Assembly (NCBI GenBank): GCA_910578425.1
Contig: CAJTQX010000004.1
Span: 1-64,000 of the forward strand
Source of the DNA: an uncultured Anaerotignum sp.
GTDB lineage: Bacteria > Bacillota > Clostridia > Lachnospirales > Anaerotignaceae
Length of the DNA: 64,000 bases
Direction: 5' to 3'
In this document: positions 1-6,603 of the stretch, one piece after another
How positions within the stretch are numbered: position 1 is the stretch's first letter
Layout: the number at the start of each line of letters is the position of its first letter
The notes under the pieces: model-generated
The model's database searches: none
Told to the model about the DNA's origin: nothing
Seen by the model: the letters and a program-made list of their open reading frames with translations, nothing else
Translations under genes and position numbers: made by a program

Positions 1-47
1 CAGGAAGCAGCGACTCAAATTAAATAATGTTCAAAAATGTGTCCTTT

Positions 48-182
48 TTATTGACGATAGTCCAGTATTTTTCCTATATCTGCTTTTAACTTTTTATATA
101 TAATTTGTCTTCTGTATTTAGGTGCAAAAACAATATGATATTTGCATTCCCATGTTGTATGTGCTAGACTATTCGTATTCAT
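48..182 (-). pseudogene. tnpA: Truncated IS200/IS605-type TnpA transposase remnant
   Basis: The minus strand encodes 44 residues starting MNTNSLAHTTWECKYHIVFA, the characteristic N-terminus of Y1 (HUH) transposases of the IS200/IS605 family, with YHIVFAPKYRRQ intact. The frame then stops after LDYRQ, so the HUH metal-binding pair and the catalytic tyrosine of the roughly 150-residue enzyme are absent. The sequence beyond the stop no longer resembles the family, which suggests a truncated element. The start has an AGGAGG ribosome site at 189-194. I see no accessory tnpB here. It cannot be catalytically active as read. Confidence 0.8.
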
Positions 183-251
183 AAAAAACCTCCTATGCTT
201 TATTGTGTCTTGGCGGACTCAGTTTTATTGTAGCATAGAAGGTTTTTTCTT
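183..251 (-). promoter_or_regulatory. Stem that sequesters the tnpA ribosome-binding site
   Basis: On the minus strand two 17-nt arms (about 251-235 and 200-184) pair with one mismatch and enclose the AGGAGG site of the tnpA remnant. Repression of translation by a 5' stem over the ribosome site is known for IS200. Here it is read directly from the sequence; the remnant keeps this control although the enzyme is truncated. Confidence 0.6.
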
Positions 252-271
252 GTAGCTAAAGCTTTTTGATT

Positions 272-290
272 CCCCCAGCATAGCTGGGGG
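272..290. repeat. IS200-type end hairpin
   Basis: CCCCCAGC and GCTGGGGG flank a three-base loop. Short subterminal hairpins of this kind at the ends of IS200/IS605 elements are bound by TnpA as single-stranded DNA. It lies 90 bases upstream of the tnpA remnant, where the left end would be expected. Confidence 0.6.
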
Positions 291-725
291 TTTATTGGGT
301 TTTTATCCCAAAAAGGGCAGCACAGCTTTCCTGTACTGCCCAGATCCTGTTTGGAAATTTCTTTGTTTTTAGCATATTTTCATACAGTTTATATAAAAAG
401 AAGGGCAGGTATCAAACAGGGGTTCATCTGATTTTTCCTATCATATATCTACCCTTCGTTATTTTTGGAAATATCTTATGAAATTTTGCTGAAAATTTTG
501 TTACATATTTTTTCGCAAAAAGGGTTGTCAGAATTTATTCGCAAAATACTTTTTTGCTCCTGTTTCTTTCTGCTGTCATTTAACTCCCCAAAATACGATA
601 GGGTGTTCCCTTCCTGACTCTCCATTTTCTTTCTGCAGCAGGTGAAATCCTCAAAAAAAGCCCCAAAAAAGTGCCATTTTTAAGCACACTTTTCACTCTA
701 AAAACCACATGATATAGCCTTATCT
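291..725. other. Gene-free stretch between IS remnant and rlmD
   Basis: AT-rich sequence without a credible gene on either strand. The only clear structure is the hairpin at 315-341; the rest shows no repeat family member and no convincing promoter. Confidence 0.5.
315..341 (-). terminator. Candidate terminator downstream of rlmD
   Basis: Arms GGGCAGCACAG and CTGTACTGCCC (one mismatch) surround a five-base loop. Read leftwards it is followed by TTTTTGGG. It lies about 380 bases beyond the rlmD stop, so assignment to that transcript is an inference. Confidence 0.4.
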
Positions 726-2120
726 TTATCCATCAATCACTATATCTTGTGATTGTTTTGATTTTTGCAGCAGAACCACTGACTCAACGTGTGCCGTATG
801 CGGGAACATATCCACCGGCTGCACCGTCCTCACCCGATACCCGCCATCTGCCAACACTGCCAAATCCCTTGCCAGCGTAGCAGGATTACAGGAAACATAA
901 ACAACCTTTTCCGGCGCGATCTGCAAAATCGTTTCCAGCAGTCTGCCATCGCAGCCCTTCCTAGGCGGATCAACCACAACCACGTCCGCCGCACCTCCAT
1001 TCCGAACCCATTCCGGCACGACCTCCTCAGCCGCCCCCGCCGTAAATTCTGCATTGGTTATCCCATTACGCTCCGAATTTTTCCTCGCATCTACAACAGC
1101 CTGCTCTACGATTTCCACACCCAGCACCCGTTTCGCCTTCCTTGCGAAAAAGAGGCTCATTGCGCCGATTCCGCAGTAAAGGTCAAGCACTGTTTCCGAC
1201 CCGTCAAGTCCTGCCAATGCAACAGCTTTGCGGTACAAAACCTCCGTCTGCACCGGATTCACCTGATAAAATGACAGCGGAGAAACCTCGAACGAAAGCC
1301 CTTCCAACTCATCTGAAATCGTTTCTTTTCCCCAAACAGGAATGATTTTCCGTCCCAAAATGACATTCGTCTTTTCTCTATTGACATTCAGCACGACAGA
1401 CGCCATTCCCCGCACATTCCGCAGGCGTTCCGCCAATTCCGCGCTATGCGGCAGGCCTCCGCCATTGACAACAATACAGACCATCAGTTCGCCGCTTTTT
1501 TTACCCACGCGGGTCAAAATATGGCGCACAAGCCCTGTATGTTTTTCTTCATCATACGGCAGGATGTGAAATTCCGCCATAAACTCTCTCACGATGCGCA
1601 CAACTTCCTCATTGCATGTATCCTGCAAAAAACAAACAGGTGTTTCCACAATACGATGGCTTCTTTTTGCATAGAACCCAACTGCACAGCCGCCGTCCGC
1701 ACGTCGTCCAACAGGGAACTGTGCCTTATTGCGGTAATGCCAGGGCGATTCCGCGCCTATAATATCAAGAACATCTATTCCCTTTAATCCGCCGATACGT
1801 TCCAAATTATCCTGCACCTTCCGCCTTTTATAGGCAAGCTGCGCCTGATAAGACAGGCTTTGCAGCTGACAGCCGCCGCATTGTTTTGCCACAGGGCAGC
1901 GCGGTTCGCGGCGTTCCGGAGACGGCGTTAAAATTTCCAGCAATTTCCCGTAGCCATAGCTTTTTTTACTTTTCAGCATCAGTACACGCACAATTTCACC
2001 GGGCAGCGCGCCGTCTACAAACACAGTAAAGCCGTCCAGCCTGCCAATTCCCTCGCCAGCACTGCCCATTGCGTCTATCTGAAGCTCATACGTTTTATTT
2101 TTCTCCACAGGAATTCCCAT
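726..2120 (-). CDS. rlmD: 23S rRNA (uracil-C5)-methyltransferase, RlmD/RumA family
   Basis: A 464-residue SAM-dependent methyltransferase of the TrmA/RlmD/RlmCD family that makes 5-methyluridine in 23S rRNA. An N-terminal TRAM domain (about residues 8-62) precedes an Fe-S cysteine set, CPVAKQCGGC at 75-84 plus a later Cys in ETPVCF. The Rossmann core has VLDLYCGIGAMS, VVVDPPRKG and the catalytic VSCNPATLARD. Two ATGs lie six bases apart; I chose the second because AGGAG is seven bases from it but only one base from the first. A copy of the intergenic repeat lies just upstream. Whether U1939, U747 or both are methylated cannot be read here. Confidence 0.93.
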   Translation of the reverse strand: MGIPVEKNKTYELQIDAMGSAGEGIGRLDGFTVFVDGALPGEIVRVLMLKSKKSYGYGKLLEILTPSPERREPRCPVAKQCGGCQLQSLSYQAQLAYKRRKVQDNLERIGGLKGIDVLDIIGAESPWHYRNKAQFPVGRRADGGCAVGFYAKRSHRIVETPVCFLQDTCNEEVVRIVREFMAEFHILPYDEEKHTGLVRHILTRVGKKSGELMVCIVVNGGGLPHSAELAERLRNVRGMASVVLNVNREKTNVILGRKIIPVWGKETISDELEGLSFEVSPLSFYQVNPVQTEVLYRKAVALAGLDGSETVLDLYCGIGAMSLFFARKAKRVLGVEIVEQAVVDARKNSERNGITNAEFTAGAAEEVVPEWVRNGGAADVVVVDPPRKGCDGRLLETILQIAPEKVVYVSCNPATLARDLAVLADGGYRVRTVQPVDMFPHTAHVESVVLLQKSKQSQDIVIDG

Positions 2121-2149
2121 GTCCATTCTCCTTTTTAAGATTGTAAAAA

Positions 2150-2257
2150 CCCTGGGACTTTGCCCCAGACCCCGATTTCAGCCGCATTTTTGCGGCTGGC
2201 AAAAGGGTCGAGGAATGAAATCCCTTACGGGGTATTGAGGCGGAGCCCCAAGGTCTT
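2150..2257. repeat. Palindromic intergenic repeat, copy 1 (before rlmD)
   Basis: Contains the CCTGGGACTTTGCCCCAG-type arm, the central CAGCCGCA/TGCGGCTG hairpin and the GGGTCGAGG...CCCCAAGGTC arm. It occupies the 30 bases onward upstream of the rlmD start. Same family as the copies at 9767, 27468, 29815, 59682 and others. Confidence 0.75.
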
Positions 2258-2280
2258 TCGGGAGTTTGAATGCAGTGCTT

Positions 2281-2886
2281 TCAAGGTTTTCGCTCCGTAA
2301 ACTCGCACACCGTCCCATTACAGACACAGTGCCTGCAATGTACAAAGCTGCACTCCGCGCGTCCCTCGCCAGTTTCCAGCATCAGCCGCATCTCTGCCAT
2401 CGTTCGCAAAACCTCCCGCCGCACGCCAGCCGTATTCCTCACCTCGAACATATAATCTGCATACACCAGCCGCCCAAACCTCGGCCGTCTCCCATACACG
2501 TCCTCCAACAGTAAAAAATATGCCGCCAACTGCAAATAATCCCCTCTGTGCGGCTCCGGCGCATCGCCAATCCGTCCGCTTTTCAGTTCCATAGGTACAA
2601 TTCGCCCGCCGAGCCTGCTCCGGAACACATAGTCCGGCTTGCCCTGTAGCCCATACCGCGCCGAATACAATAATTTTCCGAAATCCTCCTGCCCTGCCCC
2701 GCCTTTCTGGTCGGCATAAATCAACGTATAGCCCCGCAGAGTGTCCCGCGCGGGCAGCCTGCGCAGTCTCCCGCCGCCCCGCCGCAAAAACAGGCACAGC
2801 ATTAGCAGCAGAACAACAGCAATCCCTGCCAGCTCTGCCGCCGTTTTATTTTCAAGCAACCTTTTCCAGCTCTCAAGCCATTCCAT
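2281..2886 (-). CDS. Membrane-anchored Cas4/RecB-like PD-(D/E)XK nuclease, C-terminal half
   Basis: 201 residues. One membrane segment (about residues 18-36, ELAGIAVVLLLMLCLF) is followed by the catalytic core of a PD-(D/E)XK nuclease of Cas4 type: GKPDYVF (acidic residue), PMELKSGR (ExK), DYLQLAAYFLLLE (QxxxY-like), and a C-terminal cysteine cluster CSFVHCRHC...C as in the Fe-S cluster of Cas4. The first motif (GxxxH) and first cysteine of the fold are missing here but present in the overlapping upstream gene. The ATG at 2886 overlaps that gene's TGA and has no ribosome site, so translational coupling is likely; an ATG at 2907 is also in frame. Substrate and partners are unknown. Confidence 0.65.
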   Translation of the reverse strand: MEWLESWKRLLENKTAAELAGIAVVLLLMLCLFLRRGGGRLRRLPARDTLRGYTLIYADQKGGAGQEDFGKLLYSARYGLQGKPDYVFRSRLGGRIVPMELKSGRIGDAPEPHRGDYLQLAAYFLLLEDVYGRRPRFGRLVYADYMFEVRNTAGVRREVLRTMAEMRLMLETGEGRAECSFVHCRHCVCNGTVCEFTERKP

Positions 2887-3184
2887 AACGCACCCAAAAA
2901 TAACCAATCAGTCCCAAAAGCATCAATGCCACAAGCACAGCCGCGAGTCTACGCAGTCGGGTATACCAGCGCAGCCGCCGGTAGCTTTTCCGGTGATGTT
3001 CCAGCCCACGCGTAAAATTTCCTACTGCTTTATCCGTCAGCCCAAGCCGTTCATTGCGTTCCTGATACAACCGCCGCAATTCTCTCATTCCATACATACG
3101 TTCGTAATACCATTGGTACGGACAATATGAATACCTGTTCAGTTCGCTTGCGGAAATGGGCTTTTTCTCTTTATCCATACTCAT
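2873..3184 (-). CDS. Membrane protein with Cas4-like N-terminal motif (partner half)
   Basis: 103 residues. The start, ISASELNRYSYCPYQWYYER, is the N-terminal motif of Cas4/AddB-like nucleases, with the first Fe-S cysteine at about residue 21. FTRGLEHH at about 57-64 resembles the GxxxH motif I. A membrane segment follows (about 84-99) and the protein ends. The next gene starts with a membrane segment and carries the remaining motifs, so the two may form one active site. Its ATG overlaps the yhaM stop (ATGA). The halves would fuse if one base changed in an AAAAA run at 2896-2900, so a real split, programmed frameshift or sequencing error all remain possible. Confidence 0.6.
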   Translation of the reverse strand: MSMDKEKKPISASELNRYSYCPYQWYYERMYGMRELRRLYQERNERLGLTDKAVGNFTRGLEHHRKSYRRLRWYTRLRRLAAVLVALMLLGLIGYFWVRYGMA

Positions 3185-4125
3185 TCAAAATCCGACCGGC
3201 GAATGTTCCGCTGGAGCATACGGTGGTAGCCTGCCCAACTGCCCTGCGTGGTATCCGCCGCAAGCGTTTCCTCATACATCTTTGTTTTTGCGTCCAGATT
3301 ATCCGCACAGTGCAGCAAAAATGCCTCGATCGTTTCCGGCACTTTCGGAGAACCAAACTCAAGTTCTCCATGATGCGCCAAAATGCAATGCATCATCAGC
3401 GTTTTCAGTTGTTCCGGAAAACCCTCTATGCCTGCCGCTGTATCCCGCACCAGCTCCGCACCCATGAAAATGTGCCCCAAAAGCTGGCCTTCATCGGTAT
3501 AATCGTTCTGCGGGAAGTCAGAAAGCTCCATTACCTTGGCAACATCGTGCAGCATAGCGCACGCAATAAGAATATCCCTGTTTACAAATTTGTAGCGCGG
3601 AGCCAGAAAATCGCAGATTTCTGTCACAGAAAGCGTATGTTCAACCAACCCGCCGCGAAAGCTGTGGTGCATATTTTTTGCCGCAGAGTGGTATTTAAAT
3701 TCCCTGGAAATGACTGGATGGCGCAGAAAAACCTCCTCCAGCAGTTTTTTGATGTGCGGGTTGGAGATGGTTTTTATGTAACCCATCAGAGCGTTGTACA
3801 TCTCGTCAATGTTTTTTTCCGTACATGGCACAAAATCTGCCGGATCATATTCGCCCTCATGGCTGCGGCGGACGCGTTTTACATTCAACTGCAAATCGTT
3901 GTTAAAGGTGGTGACAAATGCGTCTATCTTAATAAAATCTCCCTCCGCAAAGCTCTGGATATCCTTCGTCATATCCCAGACCTTGGCATCGACCATGCCG
4001 GTTTTATCCTGCAATTTCAGGGAAAGATACGTCTTTCCATTGCGTGATCTCATACTCTGGCGCGTCTTGCAAAGGTAGTGTTCTATGACGTTCTCGCCCT
4101 CGCGCAGTTCGTTGATATATTTCAT
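3181..4125 (-). CDS. yhaM: 3'-5' exoribonuclease YhaM family (OB fold + HD domain)
   Basis: 314 residues, the usual length for YhaM. An N-terminal OB-fold (about 15-95, LSLKLQDKTGMVDAKVWD) is followed by an HD phosphohydrolase-type domain with HHSFRGGLVEHTL, CAMLHDVAKV and a distal LAHHGELE. YhaM-type enzymes degrade short RNAs and also ssDNA from the 3' end in the cytoplasm and need Mn2+. The start is supported by GGAGG six bases upstream. It heads an operon with the two Cas4-like genes, which overlap end to end, hinting at a joint nucleic-acid role, though that is inference. Confidence 0.88.
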   Translation of the reverse strand: MKYINELREGENVIEHYLCKTRQSMRSRNGKTYLSLKLQDKTGMVDAKVWDMTKDIQSFAEGDFIKIDAFVTTFNNDLQLNVKRVRRSHEGEYDPADFVPCTEKNIDEMYNALMGYIKTISNPHIKKLLEEVFLRHPVISREFKYHSAAKNMHHSFRGGLVEHTLSVTEICDFLAPRYKFVNRDILIACAMLHDVAKVMELSDFPQNDYTDEGQLLGHIFMGAELVRDTAAGIEGFPEQLKTLMMHCILAHHGELEFGSPKVPETIEAFLLHCADNLDAKTKMYEETLAADTTQGSWAGYHRMLQRNIRRSDFE

Positions 4126-4363
4126 GAATGTCCTCCGTTCTATGGGGCACGCGCCCCCTTTGCTCGTTTCTACCTCATTATACACGATTTCCGCCGCTCC
4201 CGCCATATAAAAATGAAAAGAAAAAGAGCTTAAATGTCTCAAGGACTCTGTTCCTTCCATCAGTCAGGCATTTTTACCTATGGCAAAACAGGCTCCGTCT
4301 GCTCTGCGCAGCAGGGTGCCAGAGGGCAGCGGCTCAAAGTCCTTAACAGGAACCTTCTTCTTT

Positions 4364-4392
4364 TTGCAGGAACACAGGATTTGTGGTATGAT
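4364..4392 (+). promoter_or_regulatory. Sigma-A promoter for the secreted protein at 4429
   Basis: TTGCAG and TATGAT separated by 17 bases, about 37 bases upstream of the start codon, with AAGGAG at 4415-4420. Confidence 0.6.
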
Positions 4393-4428
4393 GGAAAAAA
4401 CACAATTATTTTGAAAGGAGATGCTTGC

Positions 4429-5598
4429 ATGCAGAATGTAAAAAAAATGATATCCTTACTTGCTGCGCTGGCAGTGCTGCTCTGCACCGCGCCTGTGTAC
4501 GCAAAAACGTCCGACCCGCTTATCATCAATAACTGGCATTTGGATTTTCGCGATCGGACAAAAAATTGCTCTAATGCTGATATGGGCTGGGATTGGAACG
4601 CGCGTTCCCGTACTCTGACACTGGAGGATTTCCGCATACAAGTCCCCGATGGTGAAATGGAGCATCAGGCAGCAATATTCCTGCCGGAAAACAGCACGAT
4701 ACAACTTGTCGGCGATGATAACGCAATCTATGCCCACGCTTACGACTGCACGCCCGTTTATTGCGAAGGCAAACTCACATTCGCCGGACGGGGCAGTATG
4801 CTCATTACGACAGACAGCCGCGCTGCCAGCGGTATATTTGTGGAACATGGGCCGCTTGTATTTTCTGAGAGCGTCAAAATTACATTTGACCCAGCCGGAT
4901 ATGTATTCACACTGAACGATGTAAAAAGTGGCGAAGCTGTCCTCAGTGTACAGGATAAGGCAAAAGTCATTTTTCCCGATGACCACCTCCGCGCGATTGC
5001 CGTCACGCATGATTCCTCGGTCAAATCAAAGCAGATTGCTTATGATTATGATCAGGATATCGACCGCGAAGCGGGCACTGTGACTCTGCTGAAAAACAGT
5101 GCGAAGTCCGGCACAGAGAATCCGGAGGAACTTCCGGCAGAACAGAACACTCTTTCTCATGAATACCGCTTCCCCGTTGGCAGCCCTGTTGTCCTCAAGG
5201 ATGGGTCGTCTGCCATAACGGTCGGCGCGTCGCCTTATATCAGCGACGGCTATATCATGCTCCCCCTGCGTGCACTGGAAGCCATTACCCCGCCGGAGCC
5301 GGAAGAAGAGTTTGGTGTAGAATGGGATAATGTGAACCGTATCATTTCTGTCAGCTGCGGCAACCCCGGTAACCAATATGCAGCCGTGGCGTGGTTCACG
5401 ATTGGCGAGCAGGAAATGGTGTGTATGGGTAAAGAGGGCCTTCCCCTTTCCGCCCCCGCCGAATTGAAGGATGGGCGTGCGTTTATTTCTCTGCGGGATT
5501 TTTCAAAGGCATTGGAGCTGATGGGGATTGACTGCGAAATCCGCTGGGATTCTGCCGTAAAAACAGCCGTCCTGACGGTTTGGGACGCAGAAGCCTGA
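4429..5598 (+). CDS. Secreted stalk-domain (copper amine oxidase N-like) protein
   Basis: 389 residues with a clear Sec signal peptide (about 1-24, ending APVYAK). The middle (about 30-210) is beta-rich and resembles carbohydrate-binding or beta-helix repeats (LTLEDFRIQV, LTFAGRGSMLI, LVFSESVKITF), but I do not recognise a family. The C-terminal 130 residues look like copper amine oxidase N-terminal/stalk repeats: YISDGYIMLPLRALEA, VEWDNVNRIISVS, FISLRDFSKALE, IRWDSAVKTAVLTV. Such domains are common in envelope-associated proteins of Firmicutes. It is monocistronic with its own promoter. Function unknown. Confidence 0.75.
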   Translation: MQNVKKMISLLAALAVLLCTAPVYAKTSDPLIINNWHLDFRDRTKNCSNADMGWDWNARSRTLTLEDFRIQVPDGEMEHQAAIFLPENSTIQLVGDDNAIYAHAYDCTPVYCEGKLTFAGRGSMLITTDSRAASGIFVEHGPLVFSESVKITFDPAGYVFTLNDVKSGEAVLSVQDKAKVIFPDDHLRAIAVTHDSSVKSKQIAYDYDQDIDREAGTVTLLKNSAKSGTENPEELPAEQNTLSHEYRFPVGSPVVLKDGSSAITVGASPYISDGYIMLPLRALEAITPPEPEEEFGVEWDNVNRIISVSCGNPGNQYAAVAWFTIGEQEMVCMGKEGLPLSAPAELKDGRAFISLRDFSKALELMGIDCEIRWDSAVKTAVLTVWDAEA

Positions 5599-5704
5599 TC
5601 CCTTTTTCCGCCGACTTTCAGCCCGGGAAGCCCTTGGCCGCCCCAAGCTGTATAGGAAGCTTCCATAGGTATATCAGGGCGCGGAAACTGTAATGCATGC
5701 AAAA

Positions 5705-5733
5705 GCGTGCCGGGGGCAAAGCTCCCGGCACGC
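5705..5733 (-). terminator. Terminator of the acetyltransferase gene
   Basis: GCGTGCCGGGGGC pairs with GCTCCCGGCACGC over a short loop; read leftwards it is followed by TTTTG. It lies seven bases beyond the stop codon at 5740. Confidence 0.7.
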
Positions 5734-5739
5734 CGCCCT

Positions 5740-6378
5740 TTACAGCAAATGCATCATGGAATCCGCTTCGGTGATTGCCCGCCGCGGCAGGCAGGGATTC
5801 CCATACGCAATATACCCCGCAGGGATATCCTTTACCACGACGCTGCCCGCGCCAATTACCGCACCCTTCCCTATCCGAACTCCGCCGCAGACCACAGTAT
5901 TCGATGCAATCCAGACGTCATCCTCAATCACAATTTCTTCCGCATATTCTGAAACAGATTTATGCCCATCCGGATATTCCATCGCAAAGCGTTCCTCCGG
6001 GATCAGAGGGTGCGCCGTAGCCAACAAAGATACATTCGGGCCAAGCATCACATGATTTCCAATCGTAATCCTCCCGTCATCCATGACCGTCAGGTTGAAA
6101 TTCGCAGCGAAATTTTCCCCGATGAACGTATGACAGCCATAGTTTATCTGTATCGGTCCCTGCATATGGCAACGCTTTCCCATGCTGCCGAGCAGCTCCC
6201 GCAGTATCTCCTGCCGTTCGCCGCTGTATTCATCCAGCGCATTGTAACGCTGGCAAAGCATATGCGCCTTGTGCTTTTTCTCCCGCAGCTCCGGCATCGC
6301 CGCGTCAAAAAGCCTCCCCGCGAATATTTTCGCTTCTTCACTTCCAATTTCCTGTGTTTTATCCTTCTGTATTTCCAT
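5740..6378 (-). CDS. Maltose/galactoside-type O-acetyltransferase (left-handed beta helix)
   Basis: 212 residues. An N-terminal helical Mac domain (about 15-70, AKIFAGRLFDAAMPELREKK) leads into hexapeptide repeats (ITIGNHVMLGPNVSLLATAHP, IVIEDDVWIASNTVVCGGVRIGKGAVIGAGSVV). The His in ATAHP matches the catalytic histidine of LacA/Maa/NodL enzymes, which transfer acetyl from acetyl-CoA to a sugar hydroxyl. The start was chosen by AGGAGG eight bases upstream; an upstream in-frame ATG lacks a site. Two TTGTAT-type inverted repeats precede the gene. The acceptor sugar cannot be deduced. Confidence 0.85.
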   Translation of the reverse strand: MEIQKDKTQEIGSEEAKIFAGRLFDAAMPELREKKHKAHMLCQRYNALDEYSGERQEILRELLGSMGKRCHMQGPIQINYGCHTFIGENFAANFNLTVMDDGRITIGNHVMLGPNVSLLATAHPLIPEERFAMEYPDGHKSVSEYAEEIVIEDDVWIASNTVVCGGVRIGKGAVIGAGSVVVKDIPAGYIAYGNPCLPRRAITEADSMMHLL

Positions 6379-6394
6379 TCCAAAGCCCTCCTGT

Positions 6395-6416
6395 CTTGTA
6401 TTTTTTCCAATACAAG
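6395..6416. promoter_or_regulatory. Inverted repeat CTTGTATT/AATACAAG before the acetyltransferase
   Basis: Perfect 8-base arms with a 6-base spacer, 17 bases upstream of the acetyltransferase start. It shares the TTGTAT half-site with the palindrome at 6464-6485, so it may be an operator. Confidence 0.4.
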
Positions 6417-6463
6417 GATAACAGGGAGTTCCGCCAAATTCCAGCCTTTCCGCGGCAGAATCC

Positions 6464-6485
6464 AAAATTGTATGGATACAATTTT
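6464..6485. promoter_or_regulatory. Perfect palindrome AAAATTGTAT-GG-ATACAATTTT
   Basis: Ten-base perfect arms around GG. The TTGTATNNATACAA core resembles operators of GntR/YtrA-type regulators; the regulator is not identified. It sits about 86 bases upstream of the acetyltransferase. Confidence 0.45.
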
Positions 6486-6512
6486 TCTGCACAATGCCCT
6501 TCGCCCCAAAAG

Positions 6513-6545
6513 GAAAGCGGGCTGCATTCCTGCAGGCCCGCTTTC
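6513..6545 (-). terminator. ileS terminator
   Basis: GAAAGCGGGC and GCCCGCTTTC arms with an inner TGCA pair, followed leftwards by CCTTTTGGGG. It lies 59 bases beyond the ileS stop. Confidence 0.7.
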
Positions 6546-6603
6546 AGACACAATGTTTTATAACACGGAGAACCTCCGATATTATACCCTTTCTATGCGC
6601 TTT

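Noticed and set aside
2281..3184. CRISPR adaptation role for the Cas4-like pair
   Set aside because: No array, cas1 or cas2 is present; the membrane segments also argue against the usual Cas4-Cas1 complex.
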